From Holophagaceae bacterium (GTDB lineage Bacteria > Acidobacteriota > Holophagae > Holophagales > Holophagaceae), in contig JANYBM010000145.1 of assembly GCA_025361125.1 (NCBI GenBank), positions 1-54,687 of the forward strand: a stretch of 54,687 nt of DNA, read 5' to 3'. Each line of letters begins with the position of its first letter. Position 1 is the first letter of the stretch. Shown here piece after piece: positions 24,545-33,920 of the stretch. The notes below the pieces were generated by a model, which saw only the letters and a program-made list of their open reading frames with translations, ran no database searches and had not been told where the DNA came from. The translations under genes were made by a program, and so were the position numbers.

Positions 24545-24964
24545 TCAACTAAGTTCGAAGGCATTGAAGAAATAGGCCACCTCAAACGCGGCGCTCCCGG
24601 GGCTGTCTGAGCCATGGGTGGCATTGCGGCCGATGTTGGTACCAAAACGCTTACGGAGCGTGCCTTCCGGGGCATTGGCGGGGTTGGTGGGGCCCATGAG
24701 ATCGCGCCATTTCAGGATCGCGCCATCACCTTCCAGGCACATCATCACCACGGGGCCTTCGGTCATGAAATCTTCCAGTTCCTGGTAAAAGCCCTTACCC
24801 ACGTGTTCGTGGTAGAAGCCCTTGCAGATATCGGCGCTCAACTGTACACACTTGAGGCTGCGGATCTTCAGGCCGCTTTGCTCAATGGCACTGATGATTT
24901 CACCCGCATGGCCGTCCTTGACGGCGTCTGGCTTCACGATGGCGAAAGTACGTTCAGTTGCCAT
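24545..24964 (-). CDS. ndk: Nucleoside diphosphate kinase
   Basis: Ndk equilibrates nucleoside di- and triphosphates through a phospho-histidine. The 139-aa protein begins with MATERTFAIVKPDAV. It carries the active-site motif IGRNATHGSDS with His117. The Kpn loop region and the terminal EVAYFF are as in the family. The ATG at 24964 has AGGAGA just upstream; the six extra residues upstream are not part of the fold. Confidence 0.97.
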   Translation of the reverse strand: MATERTFAIVKPDAVKDGHAGEIISAIEQSGLKIRSLKCVQLSADICKGFYHEHVGKGFYQELEDFMTEGPVVMMCLEGDGAILKWRDLMGPTNPANAPEGTLRKRFGTNIGRNATHGSDSPGSAAFEVAYFFNAFELS

Positions 24965-25079
24965 GAGTTCTCCTGAATGCAAACCTTAAGTGTGCCTGGG
25001 CCTTGGCATCCTAACAACTCTCAATTCTGTTGCGGCCCGAGCCTTTAGCTGAGTAGTGTTGCTCTTTGTGCGTAACTTT

Positions 25080-25979
25080 ATGACCGAACTCATCCCAGCC
25101 CATCTTGATCACCGCCGTTCCTGGGCGGAATTCGTCTACTGCTATCCGGTGATTTCACGCCGGTCCAAGGGGGTTTCCCTGGGTGTGAACCTGAATCCAG
25201 ACAAGGTCTGCAACTTCGATTGCGTTTATTGCGAAGTTGACCGAACCAAAGCTGGAAAGCGGCGTGACATCGATCTGGATCAGCTGGAGATGGAGCTGTC
25301 GGCCCTGCTGGAGCTCACCCTGGACGGGAGCCTGTTCACCTTTCCACCCTTCGATTCAGCAAAACCTGAACAGCGCCGGCTCAATGACATTGCCTTCAGT
25401 GGCGACGGCGAGCCCACCACCGCCAAGGAATTCGCCGAGGCCGTGGAGCGCGTCGCGCATCTCAAATGGCAGCGTGGATTGCAGGATGTCAAACTCGTAC
25501 TGATCACTGATTCCAGCCGCCTCCAGGCCCGGGAGGTGGTGCAGGGTCTGGATACCTTAATGGCCAACAATGGTGAAATATGGGCCAAGCTGGATGCAGG
25601 TACCGAGGCCTATTACAAAGAGATCAACCGGTCTTCCATTCCCTTCCAACGTATCATTGAAAATATTGAAATTACAGCACGCCTTAGGCCACTTACCATC
25701 CAGTCGCTCTTTTTGAGTTGGAAAGGGCAGGGGCCATCAGTCGCAGAAATTGCGGCCTATTGTGGGATTCTGCGTGGCATTCAAGGCCTTGGAGGTCAAC
25801 TCCAAGGCATCCAGCTCTACACTGTCGCGCGGCCTACACCGGAACCCGAGGCCAGGCCCTTGACGGCGAAAGAACTGGATGACCTGGCGGATCAGGTTCG
25901 TACTGCCCTGCCCATGGTTCCCATAGAAGTTTTCTATGGTCCCGGGGATGGGCAGGGACCGGAGGAACACAGTTGCTGA
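25080..25979 (+). CDS. Radical SAM protein
   Basis: A 299-aa radical SAM enzyme. The cluster-binding motif CNFDCVYC (CxxxCxxC) is at about residues 44-51, after NLNPDKV. The SAM-binding GDGEPTT motif follows at about 113-119. It resembles the COG0731-type Fe-S oxidoreductases, whose substrates are mostly unknown, and it ends shortly after a C-terminal HSC. I chose the ATG at 25080; earlier non-ATG codons are possible. It overlaps the capA-like gene by 7 bp, so the two are probably coupled. Confidence 0.88.
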   Translation: MTELIPAHLDHRRSWAEFVYCYPVISRRSKGVSLGVNLNPDKVCNFDCVYCEVDRTKAGKRRDIDLDQLEMELSALLELTLDGSLFTFPPFDSAKPEQRRLNDIAFSGDGEPTTAKEFAEAVERVAHLKWQRGLQDVKLVLITDSSRLQAREVVQGLDTLMANNGEIWAKLDAGTEAYYKEINRSSIPFQRIIENIEITARLRPLTIQSLFLSWKGQGPSVAEIAAYCGILRGIQGLGGQLQGIQLYTVARPTPEPEARPLTAKELDDLADQVRTALPMVPIEVFYGPGDGQGPEEHSC

Positions 25980-27229
25980 AAATAAGGGCAGCGAGCCTTG
26001 GCTTATTGCTGGCCTTGGCCTGCGGCCACAAACCGGTGCCACCCATGCCAGACCCTGATGCGGCGCGACTGCCTAAAGTGATCTCCCAGGTCCATCTGGT
26101 GGCGGTGGGCGACATCATGATGCATTACGATGTGAAGAAAGCGGCCATGCAATCGCCGGACCAGCAGGAGGGCGGGTTCCCAAGTCTTTGGGCGGATCTG
26201 GTACCCATCCTCAAGGATAGCGATATAACGTTTGGCAATCTGGAAACTCCCGTGGCGCCCAGCACTGGAAATCCGGGAGTGCCTTTCCAATTCAACGCGC
26301 CAGAAGGCCTTCCTAAGGCACTCCGCGCAAGCGGTTTCACAGTGCTTTCAACGGCCAACAACCATGCTTTCGACCAGGGTGCCAAGGGGGTGCTGGAAAC
26401 CTTGGATCGCTTACGGGAGGCAGGCATCGTGGCCGTGGGAAGTGGAGAAAATCAGGCCAAGGCTGAGCAATTCAGGATTATAGAAAAAAATGGAATCAAG
26501 TTCGCATTTCTGGCCTTTACAGACGTATTTAACATAGATTTGAACCGAAAAGCTTCTGAACCGTGGGTCCGCCCATTGAACCTGGAACCCGCCAAAAAGG
26601 CCATCAAAGCCATCGGTTTCCAAGCGGATGTAATCGTCGTGAGCGTGCACTGGGGCAATGAATACCAGCATGCCCCAACCCAACGCCAGAGGGACATTGC
26701 AAAGGGGTTGGTGGAGGCGGGAGCCGATCTGATCATCGCCTCCCATCCCCATGTGCTGCAACCCATCGAGCCATTGGAAGCCGGGGGGCGCAAGGCGATC
26801 GTGGCCTATTCGCTGGGTAACTTCATAGCCAATCAAGATCGCTTCTACCGCGCGGATCTCTTTCCGGTGGCGGCAGGTGATAATCGGGATGGCGCGGCCC
26901 TTCATGTAATAATCACCCGGGAAACAGATTTGAGAGGGCAAGTCAGCGTAAAGCTAAGAAATGTGAGTTATGAGCCTCTCTGGACAGAAAACAATGCACG
27001 GGATCTGCAGGGAGGAATGGGGGGGCGCCGAGAGCTGCGCGTTTTACGGGTGAACCCAGCGTTGGATCAGGCCCGAAAAGAAGTAGATCGCCTTGGGCAA
27101 GCAGCTACCGTGATTGATGAGCCAGCGCACCGCACGGCGCTGCTTGAAGCCCAGGAGCGTTTCCGGACTTTGCTCTTGCGCAAGCAGCGCATTGCGGGAA
27201 TCGTTGGGCAAAGTTTTGAAAGCAGGTAG
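25973..27229 (+). CDS. CapA-family (PGA capsule-type) metallophosphatase-like lipoprotein
   Basis: A 418-aa protein of the CapA/PGA_cap family, related to calcineurin-like phosphoesterases. Metal-site motifs are GDIMMHYD, FGNLETPV, STANNHAFDQG, VSVHWGNEY and SHPHVLQPIE. The first 20 residues form a signal with LLLALACG, suggesting an envelope lipoprotein. It starts with TTG at 25973, supported by a strong GGAGGA six bases upstream inside the radical SAM gene. CapA proteins take part in poly-gamma-glutamate export in some bacteria, but no capB/capC is present here, so the substrate is unknown. Confidence 0.87.
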   Translation: MLKIRAASLGLLLALACGHKPVPPMPDPDAARLPKVISQVHLVAVGDIMMHYDVKKAAMQSPDQQEGGFPSLWADLVPILKDSDITFGNLETPVAPSTGNPGVPFQFNAPEGLPKALRASGFTVLSTANNHAFDQGAKGVLETLDRLREAGIVAVGSGENQAKAEQFRIIEKNGIKFAFLAFTDVFNIDLNRKASEPWVRPLNLEPAKKAIKAIGFQADVIVVSVHWGNEYQHAPTQRQRDIAKGLVEAGADLIIASHPHVLQPIEPLEAGGRKAIVAYSLGNFIANQDRFYRADLFPVAAGDNRDGAALHVIITRETDLRGQVSVKLRNVSYEPLWTENNARDLQGGMGGRRELRVLRVNPALDQARKEVDRLGQAATVIDEPAHRTALLEAQERFRTLLLRKQRIAGIVGQSFESR

Positions 27230-27232
27230 GCC

Positions 27233-28948
27233 ATGAACCCATTCTGGAAACGTCTCCAATCATGTTCCGCAGGTTTGGCCTTGGCGCTCACCTTGAACTG
27301 TGCTGGCGAACAAACCTCGATACCTTTCCCTGCCCCCGACATTGCGTTGAGTCTCGACCAGGCATCCCTTACGGTGGCTCCGGACACCCTGGGGCTCTTC
27401 ACAGCGACCGTCCGTCCCATTGATGGCTACTCGGGCAAAGTAGCTCTTTCTGTGGATGCCCAAGGCCTGGATGTGACGGCGAGTGTCATTCCCTCAACCT
27501 TCACGATGGGGACTGATCCCATTGTGGCAAAAATTTCCGTGGCGGTGGCAGGCTGGGCCACAGCCGGAGAACACGCTTTAACGTTTCATGCGCGCGGGAA
27601 TTTCGAAGCTAAGGATTTATCTTTCAAGGTCAGCGTGCCTGCCGCCCGGCTACTCCCTGTCTTCACCTATGTGAATTTCACCCAAGCCAATCTGCCCTTC
27701 ATGGCTTTCAAGGATGGGGATGCGCCCTGGAGAGTGCTGGAAGGAAACGAAGGGGCTTACCAGGCCGCGGTGACCGATCAGGCTGGACGCTATGGCCTCG
27801 CTTACGGTTACGACTGCGGCATTGGTTCCTTCCATTCATTCCAGATGAATTACATTTTTCAGACCATGCAGGAATCCAGTTCCCTGGGTGTCTATTTCAT
27901 TTGCAACCCGTCGTCAGGGGGAGGGCCTGATCCAGTGCTGTATTCATTGCAAGGAAGAATCCGGGGGCAGGGCACCGCCTCGGGCTACCTGGTGACCAGC
28001 GCCGCAACGATTCCCTTTGCTGGCAGCGACAAATCCTACCTGACCAAGGTTTTAAAGGGCAGAGGCGATTTGGCGGGCTGGATATTCTCCGACCTGGATA
28101 CTCATTTACCTACGCGCCTCTTTCTGGACCGTGGCCGTGATGCGCAAGGCGATACGGTGCGAGATGTGGATTTTGCAGCGGATGGATTCGATCCGGGCCC
28201 TCTCCAACCCATCAGCTACAGTCCCATCGGAAGTGATGAAGTCATTCAAGGCATCGTCCGGTACTTTACTTCTGGTGGGCAGTACTTCGGGCTGGGGGAC
28301 GGAACGGCCTTGCCTTCCTATGCGGCCTTCCCATCGAAAAAGAGCGAATCAGGCGATAGCTATGGCTATGGCTTTGGCGCCTTCGGCCTGAATCATGAAG
28401 AAAGCATCTACGGTGGAAGCCAAGGACTGCCTGGACCTCTGTCCATCACCTTCCCAACCCCCATACCGCCCTTCCAGGTTGACTGGCTGCCGGGCCCCTA
28501 TCGGCGACCGGGAATCAGTTGGTCCTCGGTGACCCCTTTGCCCAGATTGCAACAGTTCGCCTTGAGCCAGAATATAAACCAGGAGCAGGTTTACTGGTAC
28601 TTGCTGTTCAGTGAAGGTTGGTTGGGAGCAGGCGTCCATAATGTGCAGATTCCTGATTTCACTGGCTTCGCAGGGTGGGATGAGCGCTGGGGTTTCCGCA
28701 CCGGCAAGTCAGTAAACGTGGACCATGGGCAATTCGGATCCATCGGGGGCGGTGTCGCGGGTGTGGTTGGAACGGAAAAGGCTTCGGCGATGATGTCCAC
28801 TTATCTGAGCTCTGCCGGGGGTTTGATGAGGTTTCAAGCACTCGGCCAACAGCACGGAGCCTTCCGTGTGGTGGGCCTGGCGGCAACCCCATCAGTCCAA
28901 CCCGTAAATTCGTATTCAGCGACGCGGCAGATGGTGACAACACCCTAG
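27233..28948 (+). CDS. Secreted lipoprotein with an N-terminal Ig-like domain
   Basis: A 571-aa protein with a signal peptide ending LALALTLNCAG, a probable lipobox. Residues about 35-140 form an Ig-like domain of the same general kind as in the 15.7-kb lipoprotein (LSLDQASLTVAPDTLGLF). The remaining 430 residues are rich in Gly, Tyr and aromatic residues and contain no motif I recognise. It begins 4 bp after the capA-like stop and so probably belongs to the radical SAM-capA unit. A role in the envelope or as a surface protein is inferred. Confidence 0.75.
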   Translation: MNPFWKRLQSCSAGLALALTLNCAGEQTSIPFPAPDIALSLDQASLTVAPDTLGLFTATVRPIDGYSGKVALSVDAQGLDVTASVIPSTFTMGTDPIVAKISVAVAGWATAGEHALTFHARGNFEAKDLSFKVSVPAARLLPVFTYVNFTQANLPFMAFKDGDAPWRVLEGNEGAYQAAVTDQAGRYGLAYGYDCGIGSFHSFQMNYIFQTMQESSSLGVYFICNPSSGGGPDPVLYSLQGRIRGQGTASGYLVTSAATIPFAGSDKSYLTKVLKGRGDLAGWIFSDLDTHLPTRLFLDRGRDAQGDTVRDVDFAADGFDPGPLQPISYSPIGSDEVIQGIVRYFTSGGQYFGLGDGTALPSYAAFPSKKSESGDSYGYGFGAFGLNHEESIYGGSQGLPGPLSITFPTPIPPFQVDWLPGPYRRPGISWSSVTPLPRLQQFALSQNINQEQVYWYLLFSEGWLGAGVHNVQIPDFTGFAGWDERWGFRTGKSVNVDHGQFGSIGGGVAGVVGTEKASAMMSTYLSSAGGLMRFQALGQQHGAFRVVGLAATPSVQPVNSYSATRQMVTTP

Positions 28949-29004
28949 TGTGAGGCTGTAGCGTTGGGTCCTCGTTAGCCCATGACCGGCCATCCGTATC
29001 AGGC

Positions 29005-30711
29005 CTATAACCCGAGCAGGCCTCGTCCTTCTGCTTCGAGCCTATCGAGTAGGGCTTTGTCAGTGCGGCTTTGCAGGTAGATCTTGAGTTTGGGCTCGGT
29101 GCCACTGGGGCGGAAGGCGGCGAAGGCACCGCTTTCCAGGCGGAATTTAAGTACGTTGCTACGGGGGATTTCCTGGGCGATATCCATGCGATCGGGGCGA
29201 TCCAGGATGGGAGAAACTTCACCTTTCGGTCCGTGCCACTGGCCGGTTTGGAAGTCTTCCCAGGCCACGACTTTTTCTCCACCCATCTGCGCGAGACCTG
29301 CTGATCGGATGCGCGCCATGGCCTCACTAAAGCGCTGAGCGCCACCTGGACGGGGGTCTTCAAGATTCACCAGGCGATTGTGGAAAATGCCGATGCGGGT
29401 TTGTAAGGCGTCCACAGCTTCGAATAATCCGAGTCCCTTGGCCTTGTAATGGCCGATCATTTCGCCCACCACCAGTGCGGCCAGGACACCATCCTTGTCG
29501 CGCATTTGATCGCTGAGCAACATCCCGAAACTCTCTTCAGCGCCGAAAGCGTACGTCTCATGAACTTCGTCCAGCCGGTCCATGGAGGCAGCGATATTTT
29601 TGAACCCCGTTAGGGTCCAGGTGACCTGGAGGCCGTAATGTCGAGCTACTTCGGCCATGAAATCCGAGGTCACCACGGTGCTGACGCACACCCCTACGCG
29701 GCCCTTATGACTGCATAGGTAGTCCAAGGTAAGGGCCGCCAGATCGTTACCACTCATCAATTCCCATACGCCAGCACGTTTCGCAACGACGCCGATGCGG
29801 TCGGCATCAGGATCGTTGGCCAGGATGGCATCGCTGTCGAATTTTTTTGCATCCGCCAAGGGAGCGGCATAAGCGGCGATTTCTTCGGGGTTGGGGCGTG
29901 GCGCCGTGGGAAAGTCTCCATCTTGCACCGACTGCGATTCGCAAATTTCCAAAGGGATGTGAGCGCGGCGGAACAACTCGGGCACAAAAGCACTACCGGT
30001 GCCGTGAAAGGGCGTGAACAACAGCTTTGGATTAACGAATATTGTCGGTTCTTGGCGCAAGGAGAGTCCCAGTGCCAGGTAGGCTTCTTCGATTTCGAGG
30101 GGGATGGGCCTGATGGTTAGATCCAAGGATTCCGAGGGACTCTCCGGCACCAGGGGCAAGGCCGATGCATCTGCTTCGATTTCGGTGTCCCAGGGGCTGA
30201 GCACCTGCGCGCCGCGATCATCGTAGGCTTTGTAGCCGTTGTAGGCCTTAGGATTGTGGGACGCAGTGATGATCACGCCGCAGGCTGCCCCCAATTTCCG
30301 CATGGCGAAGCAGAGGAAAGGTGTGGGCAGCGGGCGGTTGCCCAGGAATACGTCAAATCCCGCGGCTGCCAATACGCGCGCGGCTTCGCGGCCAAAGCTC
30401 ACGGAATTGTGCCGTGTGTCAAACCCTACCAGTGCAACTTTCTTGCCCGGCGCATGGCGCTTCGTGACCGCGGCGAGGGCCAAGGTCGTACGCCGCACGT
30501 TGGGTTTGTTCATGCGTTTAAGGCCGGCCCCCATGATGCCCCTCAGACCACCGGTACCAAAAGCCAGAGGCTCCGAGAAACGATCAGCCAGCTCAGCAAT
30601 GGCGGCTTCATCTCCAGCCTTCGCCTGGTCCAGAAGGCCTTGCAATTCTGTACGAAGATCCGCCTCCAGATGCGGCGAGGAAAGGTAGGAGAGGGCGGCT
30701 TCGATGGACAT
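29005..30711 (-). CDS. Phosphoglucomutase/phosphomannomutase family enzyme
   Basis: An alpha-D-phosphohexomutase of 568 aa interconverting hexose 1- and 6-phosphates. It has the phosphoserine loop VIITASHNPKAYNG, the metal loop DPDADRIG, the sugar-specificity loop GAEESFG and the phosphate-binding loop FRPSGTEPKLKIY. FGTGGLRGIMGAG at the N-terminus is typical of the long phosphopentomutase/phosphoglucomutase (PGM2-like) subgroup. The gene has a GAGG site upstream of the ATG. Exact substrate preference cannot be read from the sequence. Confidence 0.93.
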   Translation of the reverse strand: MSIEAALSYLSSPHLEADLRTELQGLLDQAKAGDEAAIAELADRFSEPLAFGTGGLRGIMGAGLKRMNKPNVRRTTLALAAVTKRHAPGKKVALVGFDTRHNSVSFGREAARVLAAAGFDVFLGNRPLPTPFLCFAMRKLGAACGVIITASHNPKAYNGYKAYDDRGAQVLSPWDTEIEADASALPLVPESPSESLDLTIRPIPLEIEEAYLALGLSLRQEPTIFVNPKLLFTPFHGTGSAFVPELFRRAHIPLEICESQSVQDGDFPTAPRPNPEEIAAYAAPLADAKKFDSDAILANDPDADRIGVVAKRAGVWELMSGNDLAALTLDYLCSHKGRVGVCVSTVVTSDFMAEVARHYGLQVTWTLTGFKNIAASMDRLDEVHETYAFGAEESFGMLLSDQMRDKDGVLAALVVGEMIGHYKAKGLGLFEAVDALQTRIGIFHNRLVNLEDPRPGGAQRFSEAMARIRSAGLAQMGGEKVVAWEDFQTGQWHGPKGEVSPILDRPDRMDIAQEIPRSNVLKFRLESGAFAAFRPSGTEPKLKIYLQSRTDKALLDRLEAEGRGLLGL

Positions 30712-30749
30712 GGGGAACCTCGGGGAGAATATATTATTTCAGACCACCC

Positions 30750-31625
30750 CTACAATTTCGCCAACCTCGGCCACAGGGTCTGGTATTGCCGCAGGAAGGA
30801 CTGGATCTTCGCAAGCCAATCATACAAAGGCTTCTCCTCTGACCCAGGCAAGCCCAAGGCTTTCTGGATATCACGAAGAATATTGGCGGATACCAGACCA
30901 TCCTCGCCAGGATCTGGAAAGCTCATCACGGGGATCATGCGGGAAACGGTCTTGGAACCCAGTCCAAGGAATCGTTTTTCGGTTTGGGCATCGGCCTTGA
31001 GTACTTCAATTTGTCCGCCTTCAGGATCTCCGAGATCAGCGTCCAAGCCGTTCAGCAACCTTTTCAATTCGGGCAAGGGAAGCGGGTATTCCCGGTGATC
31101 GGCCCATCTTGAATTGGCCATGAGCCACTGAAATACCCGCGACAACTCATCTTCCTGGGTGGCCTTTACGTGGGCTTTGCGGCTTGCCGCCTTCGCTCCT
31201 TTCATGGGAAGTTCAGTTGTTTCGTGGGTGATCATGGCGGCAACCAGCCGGTACAGGTCATCGTGGGAAACCTGATTGGGTGCGAAATTATTGAGATCCA
31301 AGTGCATCAAGGTGGCGAGCAGGGCCGTTTGGGCATTGCCGTCATAAAAGGGCAGCTCATCCAATAGGCCCTGAAGCAAGGTAGCGATTTTCTCTCTGGG
31401 GTCAGAGCCTTCCAACAGCAGACCCGTGCTTTGGAATTGCCGGGAAACGGCGGCTTCCAACAATTGGTCATCCCGCAGTCCAAGGTCTTTTACCGGGGCC
31501 TCCGTATTGGCGGAAAAGACCACCAGCGCACGGTGTAATTCCAGCACGCGGGCTTCGGACAGGAGCTGGATGGAAATCGGCCCGCTGCTGACGGGAGCTT
31601 TGGTACTCGACTTCGCTTTTACCAC
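30750..31625 (-). CDS. Doc/Fic-fold protein with degenerate active site
   Basis: A 291-aa protein whose first 130 residues match the Doc (death-on-curing) pattern: LELHRALV, then LRDDQLLEAAVSRQFQ, then LPFYDGNAQTALLATLMHL and DDLYRLV. In active Fic/Doc proteins the motif is HPFxDGNxR; here the His is Leu90 and the Arg is Gln98. The ATP-dependent catalysis is therefore presumably lost. The C-terminal 160 residues are a helical extension with no recognised domain. The start is GTG. No Phd-like antitoxin is adjacent. It may be a pseudo-enzyme that binds Fic targets or an orphan regulator. Fold assignment is good, function open. Confidence 0.72.
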   Translation of the reverse strand: MVKAKSSTKAPVSSGPISIQLLSEARVLELHRALVVFSANTEAPVKDLGLRDDQLLEAAVSRQFQSTGLLLEGSDPREKIATLLQGLLDELPFYDGNAQTALLATLMHLDLNNFAPNQVSHDDLYRLVAAMITHETTELPMKGAKAASRKAHVKATQEDELSRVFQWLMANSRWADHREYPLPLPELKRLLNGLDADLGDPEGGQIEVLKADAQTEKRFLGLGSKTVSRMIPVMSFPDPGEDGLVSANILRDIQKALGLPGSEEKPLYDWLAKIQSFLRQYQTLWPRLAKL

Positions 31626-31839
31626 GGCTTATGCGCTCCAAAGAGCTGCACCTGGACCAGGAAGGAAGGAAATCGAATGGGCCTCATCAGGTCCAGTGTA
31701 GCGCGGTCCACCGCTAAAGCGCCCCTAGGCTGCAGGCAAATCATGAGGCCGGGCGGTGTGTATTGAGTAGATGAAAAAGTGGCGATCTGGTGGTACAAGT
31801 TTTGGAGATCAGAAGAGCAATTGACCAGGTGCGCTGAAG

Positions 31840-32211
31840 ATGTCCGTAAGCAAGTCCTATCGCGAGTTTGTGCTGGAACAGCTTGGCACCGTGGCACCCG
31901 TGAGCGCGAGATCCATGTTCGGGGGTGTGGGTGTCTACTCCGAAGGGCTCTTCTTCGGATTGATGGATGATGATCGGCTCTACTTCAAAGTGGATGACAG
32001 CAACCGAGGTGATTTCGCCGCCAAGGGGATGGAAGCCTTTCATCCCTTTGGGGATGAGCGGGCCATGGGCTATTTCGAAGTGCCGGAGGACATCCTTGAG
32101 GATTCTGAAGTGCTGGATAGATGGATGCGGAAGGCATTGAAAGTCGCTGCCACCAAAGTTCGCAAGAAGAAGGCCTGTGGAGGGCAAGGGAAGCTAACAT
32201 CATCTTCATGA
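31840..32211 (+). CDS. TfoX N-terminal domain protein
   Basis: A 123-aa protein of the TfoX_N family. Typical segments are YREFVLEQLG, SARSMFGGVGVYSEGLFFGLM and LYFKVDD, then a basic C-terminal tail. The C-terminal TfoX_C domain found in competence regulators is missing, as in many stand-alone members of unknown role. It overlaps the next gene by four bases (ATGA), so the two are coupled. Confidence 0.88.
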   Translation: MSVSKSYREFVLEQLGTVAPVSARSMFGGVGVYSEGLFFGLMDDDRLYFKVDDSNRGDFAAKGMEAFHPFGDERAMGYFEVPEDILEDSEVLDRWMRKALKVAATKVRKKKACGGQGKLTSSS

Positions 32212-32663
32212 CTCTCCCCCTTCTCCCCCTACTTGTAGCCACCTTGACGTCACTAGCACCAGTGGTAAAGCCCGAGACGCCTGTGAGCGTCGTTCGTTAC
32301 CTTCTCACCGATCACTTCAAACACGACATGGGCTTTACCAAAGCCTCGGTTGCCCGCAAGGCCAAGTGGCTGACGGCCGATTTTTTGAAACAACTCAACG
32401 CGGAGCTGGACAAACCCAGTAACCCAGACGAGGTGCCTGCTATTGATGGCGACCCCTTTACCGATAGCCAGGAATACCCCAAACGGTTTGTGGTCGGGAA
32501 TTCCGAAATAAGGGGAGATGTCACACGCATACCGGTGATCTTCACGGGTAATGGCCGCCGACGGACTGTGGCGGCCAAGTTGCGCAAAACCCCCGCGGGA
32601 TGGCGAGTGGACGATCTGGTCTACGAAGACGGAAGAACCCTGCGCGGTCTGCTGGGGAAGTGA
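32208..32663 (+). CDS. Small secreted protein
   Basis: About 151 aa with an N-terminal hydrophobic signal (LPLLPLLVATLTSLAPVV) but no lipobox Cys. The mature part is small and mixed alpha/beta. It contains YLLTDHFKHDMGFTKAS, GDPFTDSQEYPKRF and a terminal beta hairpin around WRVDDLVYEDG. It loosely resembles the DUF3828-type periplasmic domain. It sits between tfoX-like and GNAT genes in a tight run. Function unknown. Confidence 0.7.
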   Translation: MTLPLLPLLVATLTSLAPVVKPETPVSVVRYLLTDHFKHDMGFTKASVARKAKWLTADFLKQLNAELDKPSNPDEVPAIDGDPFTDSQEYPKRFVVGNSEIRGDVTRIPVIFTGNGRRRTVAAKLRKTPAGWRVDDLVYEDGRTLRGLLGK

Positions 32664-32670
32664 CTCCACT

Positions 32671-33189
32671 ATGTTGATCCGTTGTGCCACGTCAGCTGAT
32701 TTGGAGTTGTTGTTAGACCTCAGCGTGCGCACCTTCCGAGAAGCTTTTGAGGTTTTCTATACGGCAGAGGATTTTGGTTCATTCCTGCAGGATGCCTTCA
32801 ATGCTGAGAAGCTCGGTCGTGAATTGGAAGACCCCGCCTGCACCTTCTTGTTGGTGGAGGCAGGGGAGGAAACCGTTGGCTATGCCTTGGTGCGCCAAGG
32901 CCCAGCTGAACCCTGCATCCAAGGCCTGGACCCCATCGAGTTGGTGCGGATCTATGTCCTGCAGAAAGCCGTGGGCGAAGGCATCGGACCTGCGCTGATG
33001 GAGGCCTGTATCAAGGTCGCGAAGGGAAAGGGTGCTTGCACCCTATGGTTGGGGGTCTGGGAAAACAATCCCAGGGCTTTGGCCTTTTATGCCCGCTGCG
33101 GTTTCATGGATGTGGGATTTCACCATTTCAATGTAGGAAGCCAAGTGGATGTGGACCGTATTCTGGTGAAGGATCTCTCCCGGCCATGA
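32671..33189 (+). CDS. GNAT-family N-acetyltransferase
   Basis: A 172-aa acetyltransferase of the GNAT fold. The acetyl-CoA region is VRIYVLQKAVGEGIGPALM, and the C-terminal beta bulge LWLGVWENNPRALAFYARCGF is characteristic. The substrate is not evident. It starts 7 bp after the secreted protein gene and overlaps the rsmE start by four bases, so it is likely cotranscribed. Confidence 0.9.
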   Translation: MLIRCATSADLELLLDLSVRTFREAFEVFYTAEDFGSFLQDAFNAEKLGRELEDPACTFLLVEAGEETVGYALVRQGPAEPCIQGLDPIELVRIYVLQKAVGEGIGPALMEACIKVAKGKGACTLWLGVWENNPRALAFYARCGFMDVGFHHFNVGSQVDVDRILVKDLSRP

Positions 33190-33893
33190 ACCTTGTCCTG
33201 CTCGCCGAAAATGACTTTGTAACGCCTGATCGAGTGCGGCTGGAGGGTCGCCGTCTGGCCCATGTGCTGGAAATCCACCGGGCAGCCCTCGGGGATTCAC
33301 TCACCGTGGGAATCTTAAATGGACTGATGGGCCGTGGCCGGGTCACGCGCTTGGATCCTGCCGTGCTGGAGCTTGACGTGATCCTGGATCAGGAGTCTCC
33401 GCCCAAGCTGCCGTTGACACTGATTCTTGCCTTGCCACGACCCAAGGTTTTGAACCGCGCCCTGGTTGCCGCCACGAGTCTTGGTGCCGCGCGAATCGTC
33501 CTGGTCAACGCCTGGAAAGTCGAAAAAAGTTATTGGAAAAGCCCACGGCTGAGTGATGAAAATTTGCTACAACAGCGGGTGCTTGGACTAGAGCAGGCCA
33601 AGGACACGGTGCTTCCTGAGTTGCACCTGGCGCGATTTTTCAAAACCTTCGTGGAAGATGAACTGCCCATCTTGAGTGAAGGCAGCTTGCTGCTGGTTGC
33701 CCATCCTGGGTCTCTAGATCCCTGTCCCTGTGGTGTCAACACGGCCACGACCCTGGCTATGGGACCTGAAGGTGGTTGGTTGGACACGGAGGTCGAAAGC
33801 CTGATTCGCGGTGGCTTTAAGCCCGTGGGTCTGGGGCCAAGGATTCTAAGAGTGGAGACTGCCCTCGCCTGCTTGATCGCGCGGCTCTATTGA
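33186..33893 (+). CDS. rsmE: 16S rRNA (uracil1498-N3)-methyltransferase
   Basis: RsmE methylates U1498 of 16S rRNA with S-adenosylmethionine. The 235-aa protein has the SPOUT-fold knot motif AMGPEGGW followed by a C-terminal LGPRILRVETA stretch. It also has the N-terminal PUA-like part with RRLAHVLEIHRAALGD. The start ATG overlaps the previous stop. The family identification is secure from the knot motifs. Confidence 0.94.
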   Translation: MNLVLLAENDFVTPDRVRLEGRRLAHVLEIHRAALGDSLTVGILNGLMGRGRVTRLDPAVLELDVILDQESPPKLPLTLILALPRPKVLNRALVAATSLGAARIVLVNAWKVEKSYWKSPRLSDENLLQQRVLGLEQAKDTVLPELHLARFFKTFVEDELPILSEGSLLLVAHPGSLDPCPCGVNTATTLAMGPEGGWLDTEVESLIRGGFKPVGLGPRILRVETALACLIARLY

Positions 33894-33920
33894 ACAGCTC
33901 TCGGGAAAGCCTCCGGACCT

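Noticed and set aside
30750-31625. Active Doc toxin with antitoxin
   Set aside because: Catalytic His and Arg are missing and no Phd-like gene is adjacent; listed instead as a degenerate Doc-fold protein.
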